Source: Myxococcales bacterium (GTDB lineage: Bacteria > Myxococcota_A > Polyangia > Fen-1088). From it: 36,098 bases of DNA. The notes below the pieces were generated by a model. That model was given only the letters and a program-made list of their open reading frames with translations. It had not been told where the DNA came from and made no database searches. The stretch lies in NCBI GenBank assembly GCA_003153015.1, contig PMBS01000183.1, positions 1 to 36,098 of the forward strand. The letters run 5' to 3'. The position numbers and the translations under genes are program-made. Below are positions 25,136 to 33,741 of the stretch, in pieces; the stretch's first letter is position 1, and each line of letters starts with the position of its first letter.

Positions 25136-26067
25136 GACAGCCTCTCGCGGTGGGACAGCTCGATGAAGATGGACTCCAGGCGCGAAGCGCCGCGGTCCAG
25201 ACGCAGCAGTTGATGCCCTGCCAGTACCAGAGCGCGCGCAATCTCGGGACGACAGTCTTCCCGCGCCCGGATCTTGAGCACGGTTTCATGGGCGGCGGAA
25301 TGCGCGATCTGCGCATCCAGCACGCCGGGCACCTTGCGGGCCACTTCGAGTGCCGTGGCAGCGGGCCCGCGCAGCGCCACCTCGATCTCGCCGGCCGTGC
25401 CCAGAGAAGCCGCAAGCTCTTCCTCGGTTCCCTGGGCCACGATCTCGCCTGCCTGAATGACCAGTAGCCGATCGCAGGTTTGGCTGATCTCGGCAAGGAA
25501 GTGACTGGAGATGAGCACGGTGTGCTCGCCGCGCAGGCGCCGGATCAGATTGCGCATCTCAACGATCTGGACCGGGTCCAGTCCGGCGGCGGGCTCGTCC
25601 AGAATCAGCAGGCGAGGGCGGTGAACCAGCGCCTGCGCCACGCCCACCCGCTGGCGATATCCATACGACAAGGTGCTGATGATTTCGTCGTGCATGTCGC
25701 GCAGGGCGAGCTTGTCCTCGCTCTCTTGCACGCGCGCCGGGGCGTCTCGACCGCTGACGCCGCGCAGACGGGCGGCGAAAGCCAGGTACCCGCCCACTGT
25801 CATTTCGTCGTAGAGAGGCGGCACATCGGGCAAGAAACCGATCTTGCGGCGCACCTCGTGTGGCTCGGCCGTCACCTCGAGCCCGTCGACGCGTACCTGA
25901 CCTGAGCTGGGCAGCAGCACGCAACCCAGGATCTTGAGCGTGGTGGTCTTGCCCGCGCCGTTGAGCCCGACAAAGCCGACGACCTCGCCCGGCCGAATGT
26001 CGAAGTTCAGCTCGCGGATCGCCGCACGCGCGCCGAAGTACTTGGTTAGCTCTCGCACCTCAATCAT
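25132..26067 (-). CDS. ABC transporter ATP-binding protein
   Basis: A 311-aa cytoplasmic ATPase, first gene of the four-gene operon. It shows Walker A GLNGAGKTT, Q-loop region IGFLPDVPPLYDEMTVGGYL, a signature in which the usual LSGG is LSYGYRQRVGVAQAL, Walker B LLILDEPAAGLDP and the switch His in VLISSHFLAE. The C-terminal 90 residues form the extra domain of ABC-2 ATPases (EIEVALRGPAATALE). The replacement of the LSGGQ signature by LSYGYRQ is found in many ABC-2 ATPases and need not impair activity. The start ATG 26067 has no clear ribosome site. Its promoter must lie in the repeat-rich region upstream. Confidence 0.94.
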   Translation of the reverse strand: MIEVRELTKYFGARAAIRELNFDIRPGEVVGFVGLNGAGKTTTLKILGCVLLPSSGQVRVDGLEVTAEPHEVRRKIGFLPDVPPLYDEMTVGGYLAFAARLRGVSGRDAPARVQESEDKLALRDMHDEIISTLSYGYRQRVGVAQALVHRPRLLILDEPAAGLDPVQIVEMRNLIRRLRGEHTVLISSHFLAEISQTCDRLLVIQAGEIVAQGTEEELAASLGTAGEIEVALRGPAATALEVARKVPGVLDAQIAHSAAHETVLKIRAREDCRPEIARALVLAGHQLLRLDRGASRLESIFIELSHRERLS

Positions 26068-26325
26068 GATGAAGCTCTACAACTACACAGGGCGGGCTCG
26101 CGGCTGCAACAAGAAATGGGCGAGTTCACCTTCGGCGGGGTAGGTGGGAGGTTGAGATTTGAGGCTGAAGTCGTGCCGCGACATGCGCTCTTCAAACCTC
26201 GGCTGGCCCGAAAACATTCCCAAGGAAACCCGAAATTTCGCGACGGCCGCAGAAGGTCGTAGACGTGGCCCACCGCATAGGTGCTAGCCACGGTTTTCTG
26301 GGGATTTGACGGGCAGATGTGCGAT
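26068..26325. other. Non-coding region upstream of the ABC operon
   Basis: First part of a 650-bp gap between divergent genes. No gene is convincing; the short ORFs overlap on both strands. At 26239-26270 lies one copy of the GCCRCARRAGGTCGT-seeded repeat (CGACGGCCGCAGAAGGTCGT...), 27 of 32 bases identical to the copy at 26474. Confidence 0.5.
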
Positions 26326-26592
<267 letters not shown>

Positions 26593-26707
26593 GGCGGACT
26601 CGCGGGAGACGGTGTGGTTGGCACCCATGAGTGATCACTGCGGCACACGGCCACGAAAACGGCCACGACGACGTCCACGACCACCACCGATCGCTCCGAT
26701 TGGGTGC

Positions 26708-26713
26708 TATAAT
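26708..26713 (+). promoter_or_regulatory. Consensus -10 box of the second VWA lipoprotein
   Basis: TATAAT, a perfect consensus in very GC-rich DNA, ends 8 nt before the GTG start. A leaderless message is expected. The -35 region 17 nt upstream (about 26685-26690) is poor. Confidence 0.65.
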
Positions 26714-26721
26714 TCCGCAAA

Positions 26722-27825
26722 GTGCGGGCACGATTTGCGCTTCTCGTCCTCTTGCTGGCTGCGGCCTGTGCAGAGACCGAAGAAAGTCCGCAAGGGGACG
26801 CTGCGGTCGACCGCCGGGGTGCCCCGGCCGCGGATGTGCAGGGCAGCGAAGTGGGTAGGGAGTGCGTGGCCCCAGACCCGGTGAGGCTGAACGCCAGCGC
26901 AGCGGACGTCCTCATCGTGTTCGATGCGTCGGAATCCATGGGAATCGCTTTTGGCGCGGGCACGCGCTACACCGTCCTGGCCGACCTGCTTGCGAACCTG
27001 GTCGACGCCTACCAGCAGTGGATTCGTTTCGGCTTTGCCCAGTTCCCCGTGGCAGATGCGCTGTGCCCTGGCCAGCCCGTCGCGGGGTGTTGCGCCGGAG
27101 CTCCTTCAGTTGGGGTCGCGCCAGCCAATAGCGTGGCGGTGGGGGACGCTATTGGGAACGTGCTGCCGCTCGTCGGCAATACCCCCACGGCTTTGGCATT
27201 GCAGCGCGCGCATGACTACTACGCGGGACTTGAGGACGGGGTTGCCGACCGTTACGTGTTGTTGGCCACCGACGGTCTGCCGAGTTGTACTCTCTTGGGC
27301 AACCTTTCGGCGGGTCAGCCCGCCGAAGGCGAGGAGGGCCTTCCCAGCGCATGCCAGGATGCGGTTGACCAGGTGAACGCTCTGGCCGGCGACCATATCA
27401 AGGTGCTGGTCTTGGCAGTGGGAGCTGAGTTGAATGACGATCCAACCGGGCCGCCAGACTGTCTGGGCCAAATGGCCGGGGCGGGCGGGATGCCGTCGCC
27501 AACTGGGCCAGGGTACTATTCGGCAGCTAGCCCCGAGTCTTTGCAGTCAACCATTGAATACATCTTTGGCGGGGTGGAGCGAACCTCCTGTTCGTTCGCG
27601 CTGGACCCGAAGCCGGCTCCGCGTACCCTGGTCACAGTGTATCTGGACGGAGAGCCGATTCCCCGGAGCCGCGACGACGGCTGGGACTTCGACCGGCCCG
27701 GAGAAATGGGGCATATCGGCTTCTTTGGTGAATACTGCGACCGCATTCAGCACTTCCGCTACTCGACCATCGAAGCGCACTTCGACTGTCCGCCGTCATG
27801 CGGGGGCGAGATCGTCTGTCAGTGA
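26722..27825 (+). CDS. VWA-domain lipoprotein, second copy
   Basis: A 367-aa predicted lipoprotein. The N-terminus RARFALLVLLLAAAC is a signal peptide ending in an AAAC lipobox, then an acidic linker (AETEESPQGDAAVDRRG). The VWA domain shows MIDAS DASES in VLIVFDASESMG, Thr in LVGNTPTALALQ, and Asp in LLATDGLPSC; these are the metal-binding positions, so a metal-dependent adhesion site looks intact. About 10 cysteines, many paired (PVAGCCAG, CPPSCGGEIVC at the end), suggest disulfides outside the cytoplasm. GTG 26722 is preceded by a TATAAT box rather than a ribosome site. It resembles the gene at 12156-14102 in architecture but not closely in sequence. Ligand and role are unknown. Confidence 0.85.
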   Translation: MRARFALLVLLLAAACAETEESPQGDAAVDRRGAPAADVQGSEVGRECVAPDPVRLNASAADVLIVFDASESMGIAFGAGTRYTVLADLLANLVDAYQQWIRFGFAQFPVADALCPGQPVAGCCAGAPSVGVAPANSVAVGDAIGNVLPLVGNTPTALALQRAHDYYAGLEDGVADRYVLLATDGLPSCTLLGNLSAGQPAEGEEGLPSACQDAVDQVNALAGDHIKVLVLAVGAELNDDPTGPPDCLGQMAGAGGMPSPTGPGYYSAASPESLQSTIEYIFGGVERTSCSFALDPKPAPRTLVTVYLDGEPIPRSRDDGWDFDRPGEMGHIGFFGEYCDRIQHFRYSTIEAHFDCPPSCGGEIVCQ

Positions 27826-27840
27826 CGACAGCTTCCCATC

Positions 27841-28101
27841 TCACGGCAGCACGTAGTGCCGGTCGTGGCTGATGACTGAGCCGAGACTGTCGCTGGTGTA
27901 GTGCATGGCGTGGACCGCACCGTTTGGGTCGACCGCGAGAGAAATGTAGACGCGGTCGCCTTGGTAGGGCTCGCTGTGCAAGGTTGACCAGGTCTTGCCC
28001 GCGTCGCTGGTCAGTGGATCTCCAGGTACCGGTTGTTGCCGGCGTCTGCGAAGATCCCACACACATAGACCGAGGGCAAAGCACAACGATATACGGCGCA
28101 A
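27841..28101 (-). pseudogene. Remnant of a BNR/Asp-box protein gene, frameshifted
   Basis: The last 60 codons read as a plausible beta-propeller piece: an Asp-box TSDAGKTWS, then VYISLAVDPNGAVHAMHY. Upstream of the Asp-box the good reading moves to another frame (GIFADAGNNRYLEI, stopping at 28011-28013), while the open frame there gives an Arg/Gln-rich run (LRRRRQQPV) that looks like noise. This suggests a frameshift in the tail of a once longer sialidase-like or photosystem-stability-type repeat protein. Only about 260 bp remain, squeezed between two genes. It could also be a chance resemblance. Confidence 0.4.
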
Positions 28102-28120
28102 TCCTGCGATCTAGTACGGA

Positions 28121-28825
28121 CTAGAACAGGCGCATCTGGCTGATTCGTGGGGGAGCCAGACACTCGGGATCGTCGTTGCGGACCGAGTTCACACGCAGGG
28201 AGACGGGTGTTGCCACCAACAACTCGTCAGGTGCTGGGCGCAAGAGCTTCTGCGCTGGTTGCTCCAGCCAACTCGCGGCGTCCGAGGCGGACAGCAGCGC
28301 CGGCATGCGGTCGTGAACCGTGGCCAAGAGGCGGTTGGGTGCGGTGGTCAGCACAGCGAAACGGGTGTGTGCCGGTTGTTTCGCGGTGGTCGGCTCTTCG
28401 TCGAAGAGCCCGGCCAGCAGGAGCAGCTTGCCGTCAGACCGGTGGAACCACAGTGGCTGACGCCCTCCCGGGCCGGTCTTCCACTCGAAGAAGCCATCGG
28501 CCGGGACCACGCAGCGCCTGCTCACGAACGCCTCCTGGAAGGCCGGCTTGAACGGCGCGGTCTCGGCGCGCGCGTTGATGGCAGGTGGTTGGCCTCGCCG
28601 GCGCGCCAGCAGTCCCCAGAGGGCGAAGCCCAACCTCGCGTGCCCACCCACGTTGCGCAGAACCGGGTGGGGCTGGGCCGGCGCTACGTTGTAGCGTGGT
28701 CGGTACAGCACTGCCGATCCCTCGTCCGCGCTGATGCGCCCCACGCCCGCATGCGCGAGGGCCTCGGTCAGCTCGTCGAGAAGCTGGTCCCAATCAGGGC
28801 GGGTGAGGGTCATTCGGCCACACAT
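28121..28825 (-). CDS. SRAP-domain abasic site processing protein (YedK/HMCES family)
   Basis: A 234-aa SOS-response-associated peptidase-like protein. The family forms a thiazolidine cross-link between its Cys2 and abasic sites in single-stranded DNA, shielding them. Catalytic parts are visible: MCGRMTL (Cys2 exposed after Met removal), YNVAPAQPHPV, INARAET (Asn), VPADGFFEWK (Glu) and TTAPNRLLATVHDRMPALL (His). AAGGAG lies 5 nt before the ATG. It starts 14 nt after the dnaE2 stop, so it is the last gene of the mutasome operon and should be induced with it. That placement fits a role in protecting template gaps met by the error-prone polymerase. Confidence 0.95.
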   Translation of the reverse strand: MCGRMTLTRPDWDQLLDELTEALAHAGVGRISADEGSAVLYRPRYNVAPAQPHPVLRNVGGHARLGFALWGLLARRRGQPPAINARAETAPFKPAFQEAFVSRRCVVPADGFFEWKTGPGGRQPLWFHRSDGKLLLLAGLFDEEPTTAKQPAHTRFAVLTTAPNRLLATVHDRMPALLSASDAASWLEQPAQKLLRPAPDELLVATPVSLRVNSVRNDDPECLAPPRISQMRLF

Positions 28826-28839
28826 GCGACTCCTTCACT

Positions 28840-31800
28840 CTAGCGAAAATCGTGCGAGATTTCCGCGCGAATTTCCGGGCTTGGCAAGGGGGAAAAGTGA
28901 TCGGCGCGCAGGGAGACGACGCCCTCATGGCTTTGCACAATTCCCTCGAGAATGAGCCCTTGGGCGCCAACCAGCAAGCGACGATGGTGCTCGAAATCTG
29001 CGGCCGTGACCAAGGCGTTGGCAAAGCCGGTCTCGTCCTCGAGGGTGAAGAAGACCAGGCCCTTCGCGGTGAGGGGGCGCTGGCGAACGATGACCAGACC
29101 AGCGACACGCGCACGGCGACCGTCAGGCACGCATGCCAACTGGTCGGCGGGGACGATCCGCTCGGCCGCAAGTCTCTTCCTGAGGAAGGATAGCGGGTGT
29201 GGGCCGGTGGAAACTCCGGTGAAGTGGAAGTCTGCGGCCACCTCTTCCCCGACACTCATCTCGGGCAGGGGATTTTGCGCCGCCGCTCTCCCTGTCGGCA
29301 CATCATCCACCGCCGATCGGTCGTAGAGTTCCCCTGATCGTCCGAACGCCGCCACTTGCCACATGGCCTGCCGGCGGCTTCCACCTAAACCGGAAAAAGC
29401 ACCGATTTCAGCCAAGGTCGTCCGTTCTGCGGCATTCAGCTCGACCCGGCGGCAAAGCTCCGCCAGCAAGGCGAAGGGCCGTGTGCCGACGATCTGCTCG
29501 GCCGTGCTTCTGCGCAACCCGCGCACGAATTTCAGCCCCAGGCGTACCGCGTACGGCTCTGGCTTGGTTCTTTCCAGCGTGCATGCCCAATCCGAGCAAG
29601 TCACATCCACCGGTAACGTGTCAATGCCATGGCGGGCGGCATCTTTGATGATAGTGGCGGGGTGATAAAAACCCATGGGCTGGTTGTTGAGCAAGGCACA
29701 GGCAAAAGCGGCCGGGAAGTAGGCTTTGAGATAGGCCGAGGCGTAAGCGATGAGCGCGAACGAAGCGGCGTGGGATTCCGGAAACCCATAGAGCGCGAAC
29801 GACTTGATGCCCTGGACGATTTCCGCTTGCGCCTTGCGGGCAATTCCCTTGCGGGACATGCCGGCGTATAGCTCTGCTTCGATTGCCCGCATGCGCTCGA
29901 CCGAGCGCTTGAAACCCATCGCCCGCCGCAGCTCTTCCGCCTGGCCTCCCGAGAACCCAGCCGCAGCCATGGCCATGCGGATGAGCTGCTCCTGGAACAG
30001 CGGCACGCCCAGGGTGCGGCGTAGGATCGGTTCCAGGCAAGGGTGGGCGTAGGTGACGGCTTGCTTGTGATTGCGCCGAGCCAAGTACGGGTTCACCATC
30101 TTGCCGACAATGGGGCCAGGCCGAATGATGGCCACCTCGACCACCAGGTCGTAAAAGCGTTCGGGGCGCATGCGGGGCAGCGTCGCCATCTGCGCACGGG
30201 ATTCCACTTGAAAGACGCCCACTGTGTCGGCGGCGCGAAGCATCTCGAACACACGCGCGTCGTCGGGCGGCAACTTGGCATAGTCGATGGTGACGCCGTG
30301 GTGATTGTGGATGAGCGTGGCCGAATCCTCCAGCACGGCCAGCATCCCCAAGCCGAGCAGATCGACCTTGATGATGCCGAGATCGGCACAGTCGTCCTTA
30401 TCCCACTGTACGACCGCGCGGCCTGGCATGCTGGCCGGTTCGATGGGAACCACCTCGTCCAGCCGCCCTGACGCCAGCACCATGCCGCCTGAATGTTGGC
30501 CGAGATGTCGGGGCAGGTTGAGCAACGAGGTGCCGAGCTTGGCCAATAACCGAGTTCGCTCGTCGGTGTCAGGAAAGCCCGCCTCGGCCAAGAAAGCCGA
30601 CAGCGGTTTGTCGTCGGGAACGACGAATCCGGGCAGAAGCTTGCTCATACGCCCAAGCTGTTCCTCGGAAAAGCCGAGCGCGCGCCCGCAGTCCCGCACC
30701 GCCAGGCGCGGGCGATAGGTGATCACATTGGCGGTCATCGCGGCCCCGGCGGCGCCGTATTTTCGGTAGACATGCTGGATGACCTCCTCACGCTTGGCAC
30801 CGGAGGGCAGGTCGAGATCGATGTCAGGCATGCGGTCCGCAATGCTGCAGGCACTCTTCACCCGCTCTTCGGATAGGAAGCGTTCGAACAGCAGCTCCAT
30901 GCCCACCGGATCGACCGCAGTGATGCCCAGGGCGTAACAGGTGGCGCTGTTGGCGGCTGAGCCGCGCCCTTGCACCATGATGCCGCGGCTGCGGGCGAAC
31001 CCGACGATGTCCCAGACCACCAAGAAATAGCCTGCCAGATCCAGCTTGCCGATGACGTGAAGCTCGTGCGCAAGCTGGGCCCGCGCTTTGTCGGTCATGG
31101 GCTGATAGCGGGCGGCGGCGCCCTGCCAGGTCATCGCCTCGAGAAAGCTCTGCTGGGTTTCACCGTCGGGAACCGGGTAACTGGGAAAGCTGTAACCGAG
31201 ATCGGAGAGCGTGAATAGGCAGCGCTCGGCGATCTCGTGGCTGCACGCAACCGCGGCGGGCAGGTCGGCAAACCGGGCGGCCATTTCTGCCGGTCGCTTG
31301 AGAAAGCGTTCGGCGTTGCGGGGTAGTCGACGTCCGATCTCGTCGACCGTGACCCCGGCACGAATGCAGGTGAGCACGTCATGGGTGGGGCTTCGATCCA
31401 TGGTGGCGTAGCGCACGTCATTGCTGGCGACCACCGGGAGAGCGCAGGCGGCGGCCTGGGCGAGGACAGCGCGGTTTTGCCGCTCCTCCTCGGCGTCGAG
31501 GTGTCGCTGCACTTCAAGGAAGGCGCGGCCGCGTCCAAACAACGCCGCCAGATCCGCGGCATCGGCGCGCGGGGCAGGGCCGAGCAGCGCAATCAAGCCT
31601 GCGGCGTGCTCCGCCAGCATGTCGATGGTCGCGGCCCCTTCGCCCTTGCATCGTCCCTGCTTCATGCGGGTGATGAGCCGGCACAGGTTGCGGTAGCCGC
31701 GTCGGTCTTCCACCAAGAGCAGCACGGGCGGCGGTGTGTTCGATGGACTTGCGGCCAATGCGATCTCCGCTCCCACGATGGGGCGCAGCCCGGCCTGGCG

Positions 31801-32058
31801 CGCGGCCGCGAAAAACCGTGGCGCACTATAGAGCCCGCCAAAGTCAGCGAGCGCTAGGGTTTCATGGCCACCAGCCACCGCCGCGGCCACCAGGTCCTCG
31901 GGCAGCGATGCACCGTCGAGAAAGCTGAAGGCCGAGCGACAGCGAAGCTCGACATATAAATGGGAACCCTGGGAGGGTTCCCAAACCCTCCCGCGATGGT
32001 GCGCCGCCGGCAAAGCCGGCGGGCTCCCCACGCGACTATGTTTAGTCGTAGTAGCCAT
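28840..32058 (-). CDS. dnaE2: Error-prone DNA polymerase DnaE2 (ImuC)
   Basis: A 1072-aa C-family polymerase, the catalytic part of the ImuA-ImuB-DnaE2 mutasome that copies past lesions. The PHP domain starts at VELRCRSAFSFLDGAS; the palm carries the catalytic acids in MPDIDLDLPSG, with IVQGRGSAANSATCYALGI before it; further on are LPRHLGQHSGGM, AADTVGVFQVESRAQM, and a C-terminal OB fold (RVAGLVIVRQRPLTAKGLVFFTLEDETG). ATG 32058 is chosen over the track's 32154 because the extra part lies inside imuB. The gene overlaps imuB by 17 nt. The first 33 or so residues, before the PHP domain, are non-family sequence encoded by three consecutive perfect hairpins. The ribosome site is weak (GGTGG). Confidence 0.95.
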   Translation of the reverse strand: MATTTKHSRVGSPPALPAAHHRGRVWEPSQGSHLYVELRCRSAFSFLDGASLPEDLVAAAVAGGHETLALADFGGLYSAPRFFAAARQAGLRPIVGAEIALAASPSNTPPPVLLLVEDRRGYRNLCRLITRMKQGRCKGEGAATIDMLAEHAAGLIALLGPAPRADAADLAALFGRGRAFLEVQRHLDAEEERQNRAVLAQAAACALPVVASNDVRYATMDRSPTHDVLTCIRAGVTVDEIGRRLPRNAERFLKRPAEMAARFADLPAAVACSHEIAERCLFTLSDLGYSFPSYPVPDGETQQSFLEAMTWQGAAARYQPMTDKARAQLAHELHVIGKLDLAGYFLVVWDIVGFARSRGIMVQGRGSAANSATCYALGITAVDPVGMELLFERFLSEERVKSACSIADRMPDIDLDLPSGAKREEVIQHVYRKYGAAGAAMTANVITYRPRLAVRDCGRALGFSEEQLGRMSKLLPGFVVPDDKPLSAFLAEAGFPDTDERTRLLAKLGTSLLNLPRHLGQHSGGMVLASGRLDEVVPIEPASMPGRAVVQWDKDDCADLGIIKVDLLGLGMLAVLEDSATLIHNHHGVTIDYAKLPPDDARVFEMLRAADTVGVFQVESRAQMATLPRMRPERFYDLVVEVAIIRPGPIVGKMVNPYLARRNHKQAVTYAHPCLEPILRRTLGVPLFQEQLIRMAMAAAGFSGGQAEELRRAMGFKRSVERMRAIEAELYAGMSRKGIARKAQAEIVQGIKSFALYGFPESHAASFALIAYASAYLKAYFPAAFACALLNNQPMGFYHPATIIKDAARHGIDTLPVDVTCSDWACTLERTKPEPYAVRLGLKFVRGLRRSTAEQIVGTRPFALLAELCRRVELNAAERTTLAEIGAFSGLGGSRRQAMWQVAAFGRSGELYDRSAVDDVPTGRAAAQNPLPEMSVGEEVAADFHFTGVSTGPHPLSFLRKRLAAERIVPADQLACVPDGRRARVAGLVIVRQRPLTAKGLVFFTLEDETGFANALVTAADFEHHRRLLVGAQGLILEGIVQSHEGVVSLRADHFSPLPSPEIRAEISHDFR
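31962..32048. repeat. Three consecutive hairpins at the imuB-dnaE2 junction
   Basis: Within 87 bp there are three perfect inverted repeats: GGGAACCC-tggga-GGGTTCCC (31962-31982), CCGCCGGC-aaa-GCCGGCGG (32004-32022) and CGACTA-tgtt-TAGTCG (32033-32048). They cover the end of imuB and the first 30 or so codons of dnaE2; the imuB stop codon lies in the third hairpin. They could slow or gate translation of dnaE2, or be a worn insertion. Confidence 0.75.
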
Positions 32059-33547
32059 CGAGATACCACCGGCTGGTCTCGCGATCCTGATGGACGCGGT
32101 AGAGCGCGCCGTCGGAAGCGTGAACATCCCAATACTCGCGACAGAATCCGCCACCCGCCCACCATTCGCCGTTTATGCGGTAGGGTCCTGCGGCGACGAG
32201 AATGCGCGCCGTGGTTTCCTTTCCGCGTAGCGCCGCTGGTCCGCTTGGTCCGATCAACACTTCTATGTCGCGCGGTGGACGAAACCTGCGGATGCCCAGC
32301 GTGGCTTGGGCCTGGTGCCCGGTGCTGCTATTTGCCAGCGGTTCTCCTTGATTTGCAGGCCTTGGGGCGGGCTCGACCATTGCGGGATCGAGCGCCATCA
32401 CCTCTTCCTTCCAATTATCGACCATGCGGGGCGCGCCCACGTGCTCAGGACCAACCAAGGCCGACAGTCGGGCGATGGTTGCGGCCAACCTTTCCGGTGC
32501 CGGACCGGCCGGGCGAAACAGGTCGAGTTGGGTGGAACGGACACGGGCCGGGCGGATGAGGACCGTCATGCCCACCACGCCGGTGTCCGGGGGTCGTCGT
32601 TCGAGATCCAGACGGACAAGTTGCAGCAGGATGCTCGCCTCGCGCGTGGGGCTGGGCAAAGCGATCTCACGCAAGTCAAAGCCACGCGGAGCGAGCTTTA
32701 GTCGCAGGATCAACCCGGCGCAAGCCAGACTTCGGCAAGCCAGCCGCTGCAGCGCCCGGTCGAGTAATCCGCGCAACAGGAAGGAAAGCGGCTCCCACGA
32801 CTCGATCGGGTAATCCACCTCGGTACCTTCCTCGATGGCATCCGCGGGCGGCTGTGGCAGGAAGGGCTCAGCATCGATGCCATTCGCGAGTCGATGAAAG
32901 TGTGCCGCCCCCAGGCGCAGGGTGACCTCTGGTCCTGGCAGGCTGGCTAGCTCACCCACGGTCTTGATGCCCCAATGCTGCAGGACTTGCCGGGTTTCTT
33001 CATCCAGGTCGAGTACAGTGAGGGGCAATCCCGCCAACCTGGCTTTCGCCGCTCCTGCCGTTTCAGGAAGAATGACGATCTCGCCGGCCCGCGTACCCAC
33101 GCGTGCCAAACCCTTGGACGAAGCAATGGCGACCCGCACCGCCAATCCGAGCTGGGTCGCTCGGGCTTGGATGGCTTGGCTCATGGCCTGCTCGTTTGGG
33201 TAAAGCGATCCGAGATCACCCACCTGGAAAAAGACCCGCCCCGACTCCGCCTCAATGCGGGGAGCGAAACTCAACCCGAGATCTTGCAATGCCGCCTGGG
33301 CGGCATCCCCATCGGCCGGGCGCGCCCGCATCACCCGCAGCGAAGGCACCATGGCGCGCGCCTGGGTCACGGTCATGCCCAGACATGCTCCGGCCAAGCG
33401 CGCGCTTCGAGTCAACCCGAGCAGGAGCGCGCGTTCCCCCGGCCCGGCTGCAAGCGCGATGGGTGCCTCGCGTTCGTGTGGCTCGGTGAGGCCGCGCAGC
33501 ACGGACTGCAAAGCGATCTGCGGAGCATGAGCACAGGCGATGCGCAC
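32042..33547 (-). CDS. imuB: ImuB, catalytically inactive Y-family polymerase
   Basis: A 501-aa Y-family polymerase homologue that acts as the hub of the mutasome, binding DnaE2, ImuA and the sliding clamp. The fold is recognisable (ARLAGACLGMTVTQARAMVP, IEAESGRVFFQVGDLGSLYP, VRVAIASSKGLARVGTR, LQHWGIKTVGELASLPG), but the catalytic carboxylates of active Y-polymerases (DxD near the N-terminus and SxDE) are replaced: the N-terminus reads IACAHAPQIALQSV and the later site ESGRVFFQVGDL. The C-terminal third is ImuB-type (VAAGPYRINGEWWAGG, REYWDVHASDGALYRVHQD). GTG 33547 is preceded by GGCGGTGG about 5-8 nt upstream. It overlaps dnaE2 by 17 nt. The gap to imuA is 105 nt, mostly a MITE-like element. 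Confidence 0.93.
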   Translation of the reverse strand: MRIACAHAPQIALQSVLRGLTEPHEREAPIALAAGPGERALLLGLTRSARLAGACLGMTVTQARAMVPSLRVMRARPADGDAAQAALQDLGLSFAPRIEAESGRVFFQVGDLGSLYPNEQAMSQAIQARATQLGLAVRVAIASSKGLARVGTRAGEIVILPETAGAAKARLAGLPLTVLDLDEETRQVLQHWGIKTVGELASLPGPEVTLRLGAAHFHRLANGIDAEPFLPQPPADAIEEGTEVDYPIESWEPLSFLLRGLLDRALQRLACRSLACAGLILRLKLAPRGFDLREIALPSPTREASILLQLVRLDLERRPPDTGVVGMTVLIRPARVRSTQLDLFRPAGPAPERLAATIARLSALVGPEHVGAPRMVDNWKEEVMALDPAMVEPAPRPANQGEPLANSSTGHQAQATLGIRRFRPPRDIEVLIGPSGPAALRGKETTARILVAAGPYRINGEWWAGGGFCREYWDVHASDGALYRVHQDRETSRWYLDGYYD

Positions 33548-33581
33548 AGGTGACCACCGCCTTCATGTCCCCTCGGCCCTA

Positions 33582-33741
33582 GTGCCACCGGTCAGAATTT
33601 CGGGCATGTTCTGGCTGCCGATCCATCCCGTCCGGCTGCGGTTGCTCCTCGGTCACATAGGTCGACTATGCTCCCTCGTCGCGCCTTGCCGGCCGGGCGC
33701 CTCGTCACCCAGAACATGCCCGCTCTTCTGACCGGAGGCAC
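33582..33741. mobile_element. MITE-like element, 160 bp, in the 3' end of imuA
   Basis: Terminal inverted repeats of 33 bp match at 29 positions: left 33582-33614 (GTGCCACCGGTCAGAA... GGGCATGTTCTGG), right 33709-33741. There is no room for a transposase, and no target-site duplication could be seen at the ends. An inner dyad CATAG-gtcga-CTATG lies at 33656-33670. On the minus strand the right half is read as the C-terminal 29 codons and stop of imuA. It is probably a non-autonomous derivative of an insertion sequence I cannot name. Confidence 0.75.

Noticed and set aside
32059-32154. Longer DnaE2 N-terminus
   Set aside because: It lies inside imuB and does not look like DnaE2.
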